Position numbers and translations under genes: made by a program
Notes under the pieces: model-generated
What the model was told of the DNA's origin: nothing
The model's database searches: none
Seen by the model: only the letters and a program-made list of their open reading frames with translations
Shown here: one piece after another, positions 15,356-23,924 of the stretch
How positions within the stretch are numbered: the stretch's first letter is position 1
How the letters are laid out: each line of letters opens with the position of its first letter
Assembly: GCA_958407995.1 (NCBI GenBank)
Contig: CATYJU010000017.1
Location: forward strand, 1 to 39,057
Length of the DNA: 39,057 nucleotides
Source: an uncultured Collinsella sp.
GTDB taxonomy: Bacteria > Actinomycetota > Coriobacteriia > Coriobacteriales > Coriobacteriaceae
Direction of reading: 5' to 3'

Positions 15356-15358
15356 TCG

Positions 15359-15853
15359 TTACTCCTTAACGGTTTTCTGTAGCAGGCAGACGGCCCAGGC
15401 GCCGATTCCCTCGCCCTGGCCTTCCCAACCGAGCTTTTCGGTCGTAGTGGCGGCGACGCCCACGTTTTCGACGTCAACGCCCAGGGCATGGGCAAGGTTG
15501 GCGCGCATGGCATCGCGGTGCGGGGTGATCTTGGGTTGCTGACAGGCAATGGTGCAGTCGGCATCGACAAACTCAAAGCCCAGCTCACGCGCATAGTCCA
15601 TCACGCGAGCAAGCAGCACCATCGAATCGGCACCCTCGTAGGCGGGATCGGTGTCGGGAAATAGCTTGCCGATGTCTCCCCCGCGGCAGGCGCCCAGAAT
15701 GGCGTCGGCTAAGGCGTGCGCGAGCACATCGGCATCCGAGTGACCCAGCAGGCCGCGCTCGTAGGGAATGTCGACCCCGCCGATGATACATCGACGCCCC
15801 TCCACCAAACGGTGAACGTCATAGCCATGGCCAATGCGCAGGTTACTGAACAT
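15359..15853 (-). CDS. ispF: 2-C-methyl-D-erythritol 2,4-cyclodiphosphate synthase
   Basis: A 164-residue enzyme of the MEP isoprenoid pathway that cyclises CDP-ME 2-phosphate with release of CMP. GHGYDVHRL (metal ligands D12, H14), HSDADVLAHALADAILGA and the late TTTEKLGWEGQGEGI are diagnostic. The ATG at 15851-15853 lies inside the last codons of ispD (11-base overlap), so the two steps of the pathway are translated together. Confidence 0.96.
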   Translation of the reverse strand: MFSNLRIGHGYDVHRLVEGRRCIIGGVDIPYERGLLGHSDADVLAHALADAILGACRGGDIGKLFPDTDPAYEGADSMVLLARVMDYARELGFEFVDADCTIACQQPKITPHRDAMRANLAHALGVDVENVGVAATTTEKLGWEGQGEGIGAWAVCLLQKTVKE

Positions 15854-16571
15854 GGGGAAGGTCCTCTCCCTCGGCCATGCGGCCAAGCAGAATCGCGGTT
15901 ACGGGACGCAGGTCCTCGGGCACCGTCACCTTAAGGTTATCGCGCGGGCTCTGGACGCAGCGGACGCGCCCACCCATGCGCTCGACCAGCGACGAATCAT
16001 CGGTACCGATAAAGCCCTCGGCAATCGCCGCGACATGGGCGCGCTTCATGGCGTCGACACTAAAGATCTGCGGCGTCTGCGCGGCCCAATACAGCTCGCG
16101 CGGCGGCGTCTCGACGATGTTGTCGCCATCGACGATCTTGAGCGTGTCGATCGCGGGCTGACCGCACACGACACCGTCGAGAGCACGGTCACTCACAAGT
16201 ACGTCGATCGCATGGTCGATAGCCTCGGTGGTAATGAGCGGACGGGCGCCGTCGTGGATAGCGACATATTCGAAACCCGCCGGCACCGCGTGCACGCCGG
16301 CACGGGTGGAATCCTGACGGGTATCGCCGGCATCGGCAAAACTGATGGGCGTGTCATAGTCAAACGGGTCGATGGCCAGGCGGCGCATCTCGGCACGGCG
16401 CTCGGCAGGACATACCACCACAATGTGGCCGACCTTGTCGCTACGATCGAACGCGCGGATGGACCAGCTCATAAGCGGACGGCCTGCTACATTGACGAGC
16501 TGCTTGCCGCCGGGATTTCCAAAGCGCTGACCGCTGCCACCGGCAACGACCACGGCGCACACGGGCGCCAT
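15843..16571 (-). CDS. ispD: 2-C-methyl-D-erythritol 4-phosphate cytidylyltransferase
   Basis: A 242-residue nucleotidyltransferase that makes CDP-ME from MEP and CTP. It has the glycine-rich AVVVAGGSGQRFG loop (6-18), with GGKQLVNVAGRPL, then HDGARPLIT, and AAQTPQIFSV near 165-175. GT-DDSSLVERMGGRV is the C-terminal signature. Its start codon overlaps the disA stop by one base (TAATG). It sits between disA and ispF, which is the conserved order. Confidence 0.96.
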   Translation of the reverse strand: MAPVCAVVVAGGSGQRFGNPGGKQLVNVAGRPLMSWSIRAFDRSDKVGHIVVVCPAERRAEMRRLAIDPFDYDTPISFADAGDTRQDSTRAGVHAVPAGFEYVAIHDGARPLITTEAIDHAIDVLVSDRALDGVVCGQPAIDTLKIVDGDNIVETPPRELYWAAQTPQIFSVDAMKRAHVAAIAEGFIGTDDSSLVERMGGRVRCVQSPRDNLKVTVPEDLRPVTAILLGRMAEGEDLPHVQ

Positions 16572-17638
16572 TATGCGTTCCCCTGTTTGGTGCCCTTCAT
16601 GCGGTACAGTGAGTCCGCAAGAATGGCAGGGTTGTTGACGCCAAAGTCGCCCAGGCGCTCCGGGTCCTCGCTGATGTCATCCATGAGCTCCTGCAGCGAG
16701 CCATACTCGTCGACGATCTTCTCGGCCACGCCGTCGCGCACGACGGACACGCGCGAAAGCGTGCGCAGGCCCAGCGGAGTCATGACGGAGTCCTCGTCCA
16801 GGTCGTCGTAACCCAGAACCGCCGCCACATGCTGCGGGTCGGACAGGTCCTTAGGCGTCATGCGGGCAAGCTCGGCGCGAATCTTCTCGGCATTGGCCTC
16901 GGAGGAGTCACTCGCGTAGTCGCGGATCATCAGGTCGTATTCGGTATCCATACTGGAGCCGGCGAGCTGCTCGAGCTGCATCTGCACGAGCTTGCCCTGG
17001 TTGCCCAGCTTGACGATGCAATCCTTAAGCTCGGTCTTTGCCTGCTGCATGATCTCGAAGCTCGAGAAGATGCCGGTGATGTCGGCGAGCGTAACGTAGT
17101 CGTCGAGCTCGAGGGCCGTCAGGCGCAGCAGGGAGCGATCGAGCGACTGGCGGGTAGTCTGGAGCGTGGCGACGAGCTGGTTGACCGAGCTCATGATGGT
17201 GGTGACAGGCTGAATCTCGTAGCTCTTACCGTGGACATACACGTTGACGACAGCACGACGAGCCGAGACCGAGATCACGATGGCGTCGGTGAGCACCGAC
17301 ATGCGAGCGGCGGTGCGGTGACGCATGCCCGTCTCGCTCGTGGCAAGCGAGGGATCGGGATTGAGGTGGAAGTTGGCGCGCAGAATCTGGGTGAGGTCGC
17401 CGTCGATGACGATGGCACCGTCCATCTTGGAGAGCTCGAACAGACGGTTCGAGGTGAACGAAATGTTGAGCGGGAAGCCGTCGTTACCGGCAGCGAGCAC
17501 GTTTTCGGTGTCGCCGACGCAGATAAGGGCACCCAGGTGACCGGCGATGATCATGTCGAGGGCGGTGCGGATCGGCTGACCAGGTGCCGTCAGGCGGATG
17601 GCCTGTTCCATACGCTTTTGCAGCTCGTTCTTATCCAA
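16571..17638 (-). CDS. disA: diadenylate cyclase DisA
   Basis: A 355-residue DNA-integrity scanning protein that makes c-di-AMP from two ATP. The DAC domain (about 1-150) has DGAIVID with the catalytic DGA at 73-75, and GMRHRTAARM with RHR at 106-108. A helical spine and a C-terminal helix-hairpin-helix domain that binds branched DNA follow. The start is TTG at 17636-17638, supported by GGGAG about 8 bases upstream; no ATG in frame is better placed. First gene of the cluster disA-ispD-ispF-cysS-rlmB-yacP. Confidence 0.95.
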   Translation of the reverse strand: MDKNELQKRMEQAIRLTAPGQPIRTALDMIIAGHLGALICVGDTENVLAAGNDGFPLNISFTSNRLFELSKMDGAIVIDGDLTQILRANFHLNPDPSLATSETGMRHRTAARMSVLTDAIVISVSARRAVVNVYVHGKSYEIQPVTTIMSSVNQLVATLQTTRQSLDRSLLRLTALELDDYVTLADITGIFSSFEIMQQAKTELKDCIVKLGNQGKLVQMQLEQLAGSSMDTEYDLMIRDYASDSSEANAEKIRAELARMTPKDLSDPQHVAAVLGYDDLDEDSVMTPLGLRTLSRVSVVRDGVAEKIVDEYGSLQELMDDISEDPERLGDFGVNNPAILADSLYRMKGTKQGNA

Positions 17639-17789
17639 GGCATCGCTCCCATCGTATACGCTCCATAAACGTCAATAAGTTTCTCACGGTTTGCCCCTGT
17701 GACGCCCGCAAAATCCGATGCTTACAGAATGAGCGAACACAGCTTGGGTAGCTCATTTGGGACGGGATCTTTTGACCACCCATGTGGTA

Positions 17790-17858
17790 GCATCGGGTCT
17801 CATATAAATGAGGGAGTAGTCGTGTAATCGGGTTCGCCCGCAGAGAGGGAGCCAGACT
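17790..17858 (+). promoter_or_regulatory. possible manganese (yybP-ykoY-type) riboswitch in the mntP leader
   Basis: GAGGGAGTAG (17810-17819) resembles the conserved GGGGAGUAG loop of this riboswitch and GCCAGAC (17851-17857) the conserved (A/G)CCAGACC loop. A perfect CGGG-TTCG-CCCG hairpin lies between them. The ribosome binding site GAGGGAG lies within it, suggesting translational control. I could not draw a full outer stem, so this rests on motif resemblance and the mntP context. Confidence 0.4.
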
Positions 17859-18437
17859 ATGGGACTCGCAGAGCTCGTGTTGCTCGCCGTTGGCCTTTCG
17901 ATGGACGCCTTTGCCGTTTCCATCTGCAAGGGCCTTGGCATGAAGAAGATCAACCTTAAAGTCGCCGTGGTGCTCGGCCTGTTCTTTGGCGGCTTTCAGG
18001 CCGGCATGCCCGTAATCGGATGGGCGCTCGGCAGTCAATTCATGGGCTTCATCGGACCCATCGACCATTGGATCGCCTTTATCCTTTTGGCCTTCATCGG
18101 CGGCAAAATGCTATGGGAAGCCTTTACCGAAGACGAGGATGAAGGCGACGGCAAGGATGCCGAAAAGATTGACCTGGGCGAGTACCTGATCCTCGCCATC
18201 GCCACCTCGATTGACGCGCTCGCCGTGGGTATCTCGTTTGCGGCGCTCTCGGTCGACATCGTTCCAGCTGTATCGCTCATCGGCATCACGACCTTTGTCT
18301 TCTCCGTCGCCGGCGTAGCGATCGGCCACACCTTTGGCGCGCGCTACGAAAAACCCGCCACCATCGTGGGCGGCGTCGTGCTCATCCTCATCGGGCTTAA
18401 GATCTTGCTTGAGCATCTGGGGATCCTCGCACTGTAA
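17859..18437 (+). CDS. mntP: manganese efflux protein MntP
   Basis: A 192-residue inner-membrane exporter that removes excess Mn2+. Two homologous halves of three helices each: GLSMDAFAVSICKG (D16) in the first and ATSIDALAVGIS in the second carry the paired Asp residues of the family. An acidic cytoplasmic loop (TEDEDEGDGKDAEK) separates the halves. It is the only plus-strand core gene between 12 and 38 kb and is monocistronic, bounded by its own terminator. Likely manganese-responsive through its leader. Confidence 0.95.
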   Translation: MGLAELVLLAVGLSMDAFAVSICKGLGMKKINLKVAVVLGLFFGGFQAGMPVIGWALGSQFMGFIGPIDHWIAFILLAFIGGKMLWEAFTEDEDEGDGKDAEKIDLGEYLILAIATSIDALAVGISFAALSVDIVPAVSLIGITTFVFSVAGVAIGHTFGARYEKPATIVGGVVLILIGLKILLEHLGILAL

Positions 18438-18442
18438 CGAAT

Positions 18443-18475
18443 AACGGCCGCCCGGCATTACGCCAGGCGGCCGTT
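18443..18475. terminator. terminator of mntP, convergent with pepD
   Basis: Perfect 10-bp stem AACGGCCGCC/GGCGGCCGTT ending in TTTTC on plus, 6 bases past the mntP stop. Confidence 0.85.
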
Positions 18476-18517
18476 TTCATAGCCAGCCGTTTTAGAGTGG
18501 CTTAACCAAGGCGACCT

Positions 18518-19975
18518 TTACGCAGCGAGGCGCTTGAGGACGTCGATGAGCAGCTCGTAGAAGCGCTCGGCAGAAGCGAGCTCCATGCTCTCGTCCGGGG
18601 TGTGGACATCGGAGAGCGTCGGGCCCACGGCGATGGCGTCCAGGCCGTGCAGGGCCTCGGCAAACAGGCCGCACTCAAGGCCGGCGTGAATGGACTCGAT
18701 GCGCAGCTCGGAGCCAAAGAGCTCGCGATAGCTCTCGACGAAGACGTCGCGGACCGGCGAATGCTCGGCATAGCTCCAGCCGGGATACTCGAACTCGAAC
18801 TTGGCGTCGAAGCCCAGGACATCGGCCAGCGTCTGCAGGCGGTCCTTGAACTCGTTCTGCAGCGAGGTGATCGAGGAGCGCGGGGACAGCATGATCTTGA
18901 CCTGGTCGTCAGAAGTGGCAACCACACCGATGTTGGAGGAAACCTCGACGGAGCCGTCGGTGGCGACGTTGCGGCGAATCACGCCGTTAGGGGCAAGACG
19001 CAGGGCGCGGATGAGGGCAAGCGCGGACTTCTGGTCCATGGCCTCGACCTCGGCGTCGTCGGCAATCTCGACGGTGCAGGTAAAGCCGGGGTCGAAGACC
19101 TCGAGCTCGGCAGTGACGTCGGCGATGATGCCCTTTGCAATCTGGGCCGCGGCCTCGGCGGCAGCGTGGTCGGCGTAGACCAGAACAGCCTTGCACTCAC
19201 GGTTGATGGCGTTGTCCTTGGTGCCGCCGTTAAAGCTAACGATGGCGGGCTCGCCGGCAACCATCAGGCGGTCGATGATGCGGGCCATGATGAGGTTGCC
19301 GTTGCCGCGCTCCAGGTGGATATCGCTGCCGGAGTGACCGCCCAGCAGGCCGGAGATGTCGAGCGTGAGGGTGCTACCGGTCTTGTGCTCGCGCACGATC
19401 GGGCAGGTGTAGGTAACGACGACGCCGCCGGCGCAGCTGACGGTGGCAACGCCCTCTTCCTCGGAGTCAAGGTTAATCATGGTGCGGGCGCTAATCTGGG
19501 ACTTGTCGAGCGTCTCGGCGCCGACCAGGCCAGTCTCCTCGTCGGTGGTGAATACGCACTCGAGGGCGGGGTGAACGATCGAATCGTCATCGAGAACAGT
19601 GAGCATCAGAGCGACGGCGATACCGTTGTCGGCACCCAAGGTGGTACCGTTGGCGGTGAGGACGCCGTCCTTGACGACCAGGTCGATACCATCGGTCATA
19701 AAGTCGTGCTCAACGGAGCCCAACTTGTCGCACACCATATCGATGTGGCCCTGCAGCATCACGGTCGGGGCATTCTCGGCACCGGCAGATGCGGGCTTGC
19801 GAATGATGACGTTGTAGACCTCGTCCTGATACACATCGAGGCCGCGCTCCTTGGCAAACGCGACCAGGAAATCGCTGATGCCCTTCTCATTGCCAGACCC
19901 ACGGGGGATCGCGCTGACCTCCTCAAAGAAATGGAACAGCTGGGCGGGCTCATAGCCGGTGATCTTGTAGTCCAT
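18518..19975 (-). CDS. pepD: aminoacyl-histidine dipeptidase (M20 family)
   Basis: A 485-residue PepD-type metallopeptidase that hydrolyses Xaa-His and other dipeptides in the cytoplasm. Metal-site motifs: LQGHIDMVCDK (H77, D79), TLGADNGIAVA, and TTDEETGLVGAETLD with the catalytic Glu pair. A lid/dimerisation domain follows (about 200-390). AAGGAGGCACC before the ATG at 19973-19975 fixes the start; the longer frame to 20080 has none. Transcribed alone, probably from the TTTATG-17-TATACA element around 20010-20045, which is weak. Confidence 0.93.
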   Translation of the reverse strand: MDYKITGYEPAQLFHFFEEVSAIPRGSGNEKGISDFLVAFAKERGLDVYQDEVYNVIIRKPASAGAENAPTVMLQGHIDMVCDKLGSVEHDFMTDGIDLVVKDGVLTANGTTLGADNGIAVALMLTVLDDDSIVHPALECVFTTDEETGLVGAETLDKSQISARTMINLDSEEEGVATVSCAGGVVVTYTCPIVREHKTGSTLTLDISGLLGGHSGSDIHLERGNGNLIMARIIDRLMVAGEPAIVSFNGGTKDNAINRECKAVLVYADHAAAEAAAQIAKGIIADVTAELEVFDPGFTCTVEIADDAEVEAMDQKSALALIRALRLAPNGVIRRNVATDGSVEVSSNIGVVATSDDQVKIMLSPRSSITSLQNEFKDRLQTLADVLGFDAKFEFEYPGWSYAEHSPVRDVFVESYRELFGSELRIESIHAGLECGLFAEALHGLDAIAVGPTLSDVHTPDESMELASAERFYELLIDVLKRLAA

Positions 19976-20132
19976 GGTGCCTCCTTGGCGCAACTGGTTA
20001 GACAGTAAGATATGCGACTTGTATATTCCCAGACTTTGCGTGCATAAACCAGTCGAAAACGCCGAGCGCCCTCGCATCATCGGCTAACGGTGGACCGTAT
20101 AGCGTAACGGTCACAACTTCCGCAGCTCTACA

Positions 20133-20164
20133 AATCGAGGCGCCCTTTCCGGAGCGCCTCGATT
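20133..20164. terminator. hairpin after clpC
   Basis: Perfect 11-bp stem AATCGAGGCGC/GCGCCTCGATT with a 10-nt loop, 25 bases past the clpC stop. Only a short T stretch follows on minus. Confidence 0.65.
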
Positions 20165-20189
20165 GCGCGTATCAAATTGTCGCCACGCC

Positions 20190-22832
20190 CTACAGTGCGC
20201 CGGAACCGGCTTGCATCATGCCGCCGGGGCCCGAACTCACTCCGCCGCTCACGGGCGCGGCGCTGCCAGTGTGCGGTGCCGCCGGGGTGGTATCGCAACC
20301 GAGCGTACCTGCCGGACGCGGTGCCGGAATCTCGCCCGTGCCGTGGCTAAAGACAAACTTGCCATCGGCCACGTCGCACAGGACGGTATCGCCCTCGCCC
20401 CACTCGCCGGCCAGCAGCTCCTCGGACAACGGGTCCTCGATGAGCTTTTGGATGGCACGACGCAGAGGACGCGCGCCATTGGTGAGGTCGGTACCCTCCG
20501 CCACAATCTTGTCGTAGGCCGCATCGGTAAGCTTGATGTTCATGCCGTTTGCGATCAGGCGCTGGCGCAGATCGTCCACCAGCAGGTGCGCGATCTTGGT
20601 GAGATTCTCGCCCGAGAGCTTCTGGAACACCACAATGTCGTCGATACGGTTGAGCAGCTCGGGGCGGAACAGGCGCTTGAGCTCGCCCATCGCGCGGCCG
20701 CGGATCTCACTCGACGTGAGACCCTGCTCGCCGGTAGTGCCAAAGCCAACGCTCGCATCCTGCGCAATCTCGCGAGCGCCCACGTTGGACGTCATGATGA
20801 TCACGGTGTTGCGGAAGTCGACCGTCTTGCCCTGGCTATCGGTCAGGCGGCCCTCCTCCAGCACCTGCAGCAAGATGTTGAAGATATCGGGGTGCGCCTT
20901 CTCGATCTCGTCGAACAGCACGACCGAGTACGGGTGGCGACGAACGGCCTTGGTGAGCTGGCCGCCCTCGTCGTGACCGACGTAACCCGGAGGGCTACCG
21001 ATGAGCTTGGAGACCTCGAACTCGCTACCGAACTCGGACATGTCGAAGCTGATGAGTGCATCCTTGCTGCCAAAGAGGTACTCGGCGAGCGTCTTGGCGA
21101 GCTCGGTCTTGCCCGTGCCGGTGGGACCCAGGAAGATAAAGCTGCCGCCGGGGCGACGCGGGTCCTTGAGCGGCGAACGGCTGCGGCGCACGGCCTTGGC
21201 AACTGCCTCGACAGCCTCATCCTGACCGATGATGCGCGTCTTGAGCACGCTTTCGGCTTGCAGCAGGCGACGGCTCTCGCTCTCGGTAAGCGAGGACACC
21301 GGCACGCCCGAAGTCACGGACACGATATCGGCGATCTGACTCACATCGATGGTGAGCGGGCTGGCGTCGAGCTCGGCGGTCCAGGCGGCCTTGGCCTCGG
21401 CGAGTTCAATCTCGGCGGCCTTCTGCTGCTCGGTGATCTCGGCGGCCTTGTTCATGTCGTCGCTCTCGGTGGCCTCCTGCGCGGCGGCCTTAAGCTCCTC
21501 CACGCGATGCTCGGCCTCACGCACCGGCTCGGGCGCGCGATTCGCGGCGATGCGAGCGCGGGCACCGGCCTCGTCGATGAGGTCGATGGCCTTATCGGGC
21601 AGGAAGCGATCCTGGATGTAGCGGTTGGAGAGGTTCGCGGCGGCCTCGATGGCACCCTGCGTGTAACGCACGTGGTGGTGCTCCTCGTAGCGCGGCTTGA
21701 GCGCAGTCAGAATCTTGACGGTGTCCTCGACACTCGGTTCCTCGACATCGATGGTCTGGAAGCGACGCTCGAAGGCCGGGTCCTTGGTGAGGTACTTGCG
21801 GAACTCCTCGGCCGTGGTGGCACCGATAATCTGGAAAGCGCCGCGCGCGAGCACCGGCTTGAGCATGGAGCTCGCGTCGATGGAGCCCTCGGCGGAACCG
21901 GCACCGATGATGGTGTGCATCTCGTCGATAAACAAGATGACGTCGTCGGCTTCGGTCGCCTCCTGGATCACGTTCTTGAGGCGCTCCTCAAACTCACCGC
22001 GATACTTGGCACCCGCAACGAGACCCGGCAGATCGAGCGTCCAGATATTCTGGTTCATAAGATTCTCGGGCACATTGCCAGCAGCAATCTGCTGCGCCAG
22101 GCCCTCGACGATAGCCGTCTTGCCCACGCCGGGATCGCCCAGGATAAGCGGATTGTTCTTGGTGCGGCGCGAAAGGATCTCCATCATGCGCTGGACTTCC
22201 TTTTCGCGGCCAATCACGGGATCGAGCTCGCCGTCGCGCGCCTTTTGCGTGAGGTTGGTGGCGAACTGCTTGAGCGTGTCGGTGCCGCTCCCCTTTTGCT
22301 GAGAGGCATCCGAGCCGCTAAAGAACGGCAGGCCCGCACCGGGACGACCAGCACCGGCGCCGGCGAGCGGACGCTTCTTGTCCTGGTCCTTGGCGGTGAG
22401 TTTCTCGATAGCCTTTTTGATGGAGGCGGACGACACACCCAGGCGCATGAGGATGTCCATGGCCATGCCGTTGCCCTCTTCGACGATGCCGATCAGCAGG
22501 TGCTCGGTCGACACGTAGGTCTGGTTGTTCTCGCGTGCCACACGGAAAGAACGCTCCATCACGCTGATGACGAGCGGCGTAAAGGCGAGCTTGGCGGCCT
22601 CGGTCTCCTCGCTGGGCTCGGGCACCGTGGTCTGGACCTCCTTGAGGGTATCCATGATGTCGTCGTAGGAGATATCGAGCGAGCGCAGTGCCTCGGCGGC
22701 AATACCCTCGTCCTCCTTAGCGAGCGCGAGCAGCAGGTGCTCGGTGCCCACCTTATTTGAATGAAGATCGAGCGCCTCCTGCTTGGCCATGGACATGACC
22801 TTGCGCGCGCGATCGGTAAAACGGTCTAACAT
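20190..22832 (-). CDS. clpC: ATP-dependent Clp protease ATPase subunit ClpC
   Basis: An 880-residue Hsp100 unfoldase that feeds substrates to ClpP. The start MLDRFTDRARKVM is at the ATG 22830-22832, with AGAGGAA upstream. Order: two N-terminal Clp repeats (1-150), a Pro/Gly linker, AAA+ module 1 with Walker A GDPGVGKTAI and Walker B VILFIDEMH, a UVR-like middle segment (SDDMNKAAEITEQQKAAE), and AAA+ module 2 with GPTGTGKTEL and VVLFDEIEKAH. The C-terminus carries an unusual 45-residue Pro/Gly/Ala tail. A GC-rich hairpin lies in the leader (22869-22893). Confidence 0.96.
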   Translation of the reverse strand: MLDRFTDRARKVMSMAKQEALDLHSNKVGTEHLLLALAKEDEGIAAEALRSLDISYDDIMDTLKEVQTTVPEPSEETEAAKLAFTPLVISVMERSFRVARENNQTYVSTEHLLIGIVEEGNGMAMDILMRLGVSSASIKKAIEKLTAKDQDKKRPLAGAGAGRPGAGLPFFSGSDASQQKGSGTDTLKQFATNLTQKARDGELDPVIGREKEVQRMMEILSRRTKNNPLILGDPGVGKTAIVEGLAQQIAAGNVPENLMNQNIWTLDLPGLVAGAKYRGEFEERLKNVIQEATEADDVILFIDEMHTIIGAGSAEGSIDASSMLKPVLARGAFQIIGATTAEEFRKYLTKDPAFERRFQTIDVEEPSVEDTVKILTALKPRYEEHHHVRYTQGAIEAAANLSNRYIQDRFLPDKAIDLIDEAGARARIAANRAPEPVREAEHRVEELKAAAQEATESDDMNKAAEITEQQKAAEIELAEAKAAWTAELDASPLTIDVSQIADIVSVTSGVPVSSLTESESRRLLQAESVLKTRIIGQDEAVEAVAKAVRRSRSPLKDPRRPGGSFIFLGPTGTGKTELAKTLAEYLFGSKDALISFDMSEFGSEFEVSKLIGSPPGYVGHDEGGQLTKAVRRHPYSVVLFDEIEKAHPDIFNILLQVLEEGRLTDSQGKTVDFRNTVIIMTSNVGAREIAQDASVGFGTTGEQGLTSSEIRGRAMGELKRLFRPELLNRIDDIVVFQKLSGENLTKIAHLLVDDLRQRLIANGMNIKLTDAAYDKIVAEGTDLTNGARPLRRAIQKLIEDPLSEELLAGEWGEGDTVLCDVADGKFVFSHGTGEIPAPRPAGTLGCDTTPAAPHTGSAAPVSGGVSSGPGGMMQAGSGAL

Positions 22833-22868
22833 GCTAGTTCCTCTTAGACGAGCTAGTTTTTCAAACGC

Positions 22869-22893
22869 AAAGCGCCACTCGTGGCGGCGCTTT
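22869..22893. promoter_or_regulatory. hairpin in the clpC leader
   Basis: AAAGCGCC/GGCGCTTT stem with an alternative GCCAC/GTGGC register, 37-61 bases upstream of the clpC start on the minus strand. A TATACT-like -10 box lies further upstream at about 22912-22920. No CtsR-type heptad repeat is visible. Confidence 0.45.
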
Positions 22894-23017
22894 GGTCTCT
22901 TTACCCATATGGAGTATATGTTAACCGTTGGGACCTTTCCCACCCGTAGCCGCGCGACAACGTCTACAAAAAAGGAATCGCTCCGGTCCGTTTGACAGTT
23001 TGGTTTTGAGCTGCTGT

Positions 23018-23611
23018 CTAGCAGGCAGGCTCGGCGTCCATGCCCTCGGCAACGTCATTGGCTACATCGGCAGCGGGAGCACCCGGCATGTGAACGAGCT
23101 CCATGTGCGGCTCGGCAAAGACCGTGCCCATCGGGAAGGCGCGACGGAAGACGAAGCGGGAAATCGGACCGGCTACCAAAAGGTTCCACGGCAGCGCCAT
23201 CACAAAATTATGCGGGATGTTGATCATCCAGATCGCGGGCACGGAATACAGGTTCGCAAGGATGCCGCCGGGCATGTGCGTCAGACCCTCACAGGCACCG
23301 TACAGCGACATGATGATGACCATGGGAACGACCATGCAGGAGCTGACGGCGAGCGTCATGGCAAGTGGCGAGCTCTTGCCCGGCGTGACCAAGTACTTAA
23401 AGGCGAAACCCTTGGCGAGCGGGCTGGCGACGAACCAGTCGCAGCACATGGCAAAAATGTAGGCAACGGGGAAGCCGAGCCACGCAGTGGCAACGACCTC
23501 GCCGTTGATGGCCCCGTGCTGCAGGGCAACGTTGTAGATGCTCATCCAGAGCACCATGCAAAAGCACATGATAAAGGTGAACAGCAGGCTCTCTCGTTTG
23601 TTGATAGGCAT
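23018..23611 (-). CDS. DUF2798 membrane protein
   Basis: A 197-residue integral membrane protein starting MPINKRESLLFTF. Two copies of the roughly 70-residue DUF2798 unit are visible: LLFTFIMCFCMVLWMSIYN, then LAMTLAVSSCMVVPMVIIMSLY, each with a later Asn/Pro-rich helix. The tail is acidic (ADVANDVAEGMDAEPAC). Function unknown; members are common in gut actinobacteria and firmicutes. AGAGAGGAA lies about 12 bases before the ATG. It has a long leader with an intrinsic terminator, suggesting transcription attenuation. Confidence 0.75.
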   Translation of the reverse strand: MPINKRESLLFTFIMCFCMVLWMSIYNVALQHGAINGEVVATAWLGFPVAYIFAMCCDWFVASPLAKGFAFKYLVTPGKSSPLAMTLAVSSCMVVPMVIIMSLYGACEGLTHMPGGILANLYSVPAIWMINIPHNFVMALPWNLLVAGPISRFVFRRAFPMGTVFAEPHMELVHMPGAPAADVANDVAEGMDAEPAC

Positions 23612-23655
23612 AAAGGGCAGATTCCTCTCTGTGTTGTACCGCGGCGCCACGCAAC

Positions 23656-23706
23656 AAAAACGGGCGGGCAAGATGGAGCTGTTGGAACTTCATCTCGCCC
23701 GCCCGT
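23656..23706 (-). terminator. terminator hairpin in the leader of the DUF2798 gene
   Basis: ACGGGCGGGC pairs perfectly with GCCCGCCCGT and the stem continues through wobble pairs for about 9 more positions. On minus it ends in TTTTTG. It lies 49 bases upstream of the DUF2798 start, between that gene and a likely promoter, so it would act as an attenuator. Confidence 0.7.
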
Positions 23707-23750
23707 GGTACGCGCGTCTGCGACTACTTATGTGGTGGAACCAGCCTAGC

Positions 23751-23770
23751 ACGAAACGCATGCGCTTCGT
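23751..23770. promoter_or_regulatory. 20-bp near-perfect palindrome, operator candidate
   Basis: ACGAAACGCATGCGCTTCGT is self-complementary apart from one pair and lies next to a TAGGCT -10-like box on the minus strand (about 23745-23750). This is a typical layout for a dimeric repressor site controlling the DUF2798 gene. Confidence 0.45.
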
Positions 23771-23823
23771 AAGCGTTGAGTTTATGAAGATGCAGGGCAC
23801 CGATAATCCCCCGACCCCATAAG

Positions 23824-23888
23824 TTGCGGTGGAATACGGACTGTTTTGACCCTTTAAGCAGCAATTCAGTCCCTATTTCACCGCAACT
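23824..23888. repeat. 21-bp imperfect inverted repeat
   Basis: Arms 23824-23844 and 23868-23888 match at 19 of 21 positions around a 23-nt loop. It contains GGACTG/CAGTCCC, a sequence style that recurs elsewhere in the window (25.6, 31.66 and 36.0 kb). Confidence 0.65.
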
Positions 23889-23924
23889 CATTTGGTGCAA
23901 AGTAACCTGTCCCCCTTGTACCAA

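Noticed and set aside
20163..22760. 865-residue plus-strand frame
   Set aside because: Antisense shadow of clpC caused by high third-position GC.
22833..22943. CtsR operator upstream of clpC
   Set aside because: No GGTCAAA-type heptad tandem is visible; only a hairpin and a -10-like box.
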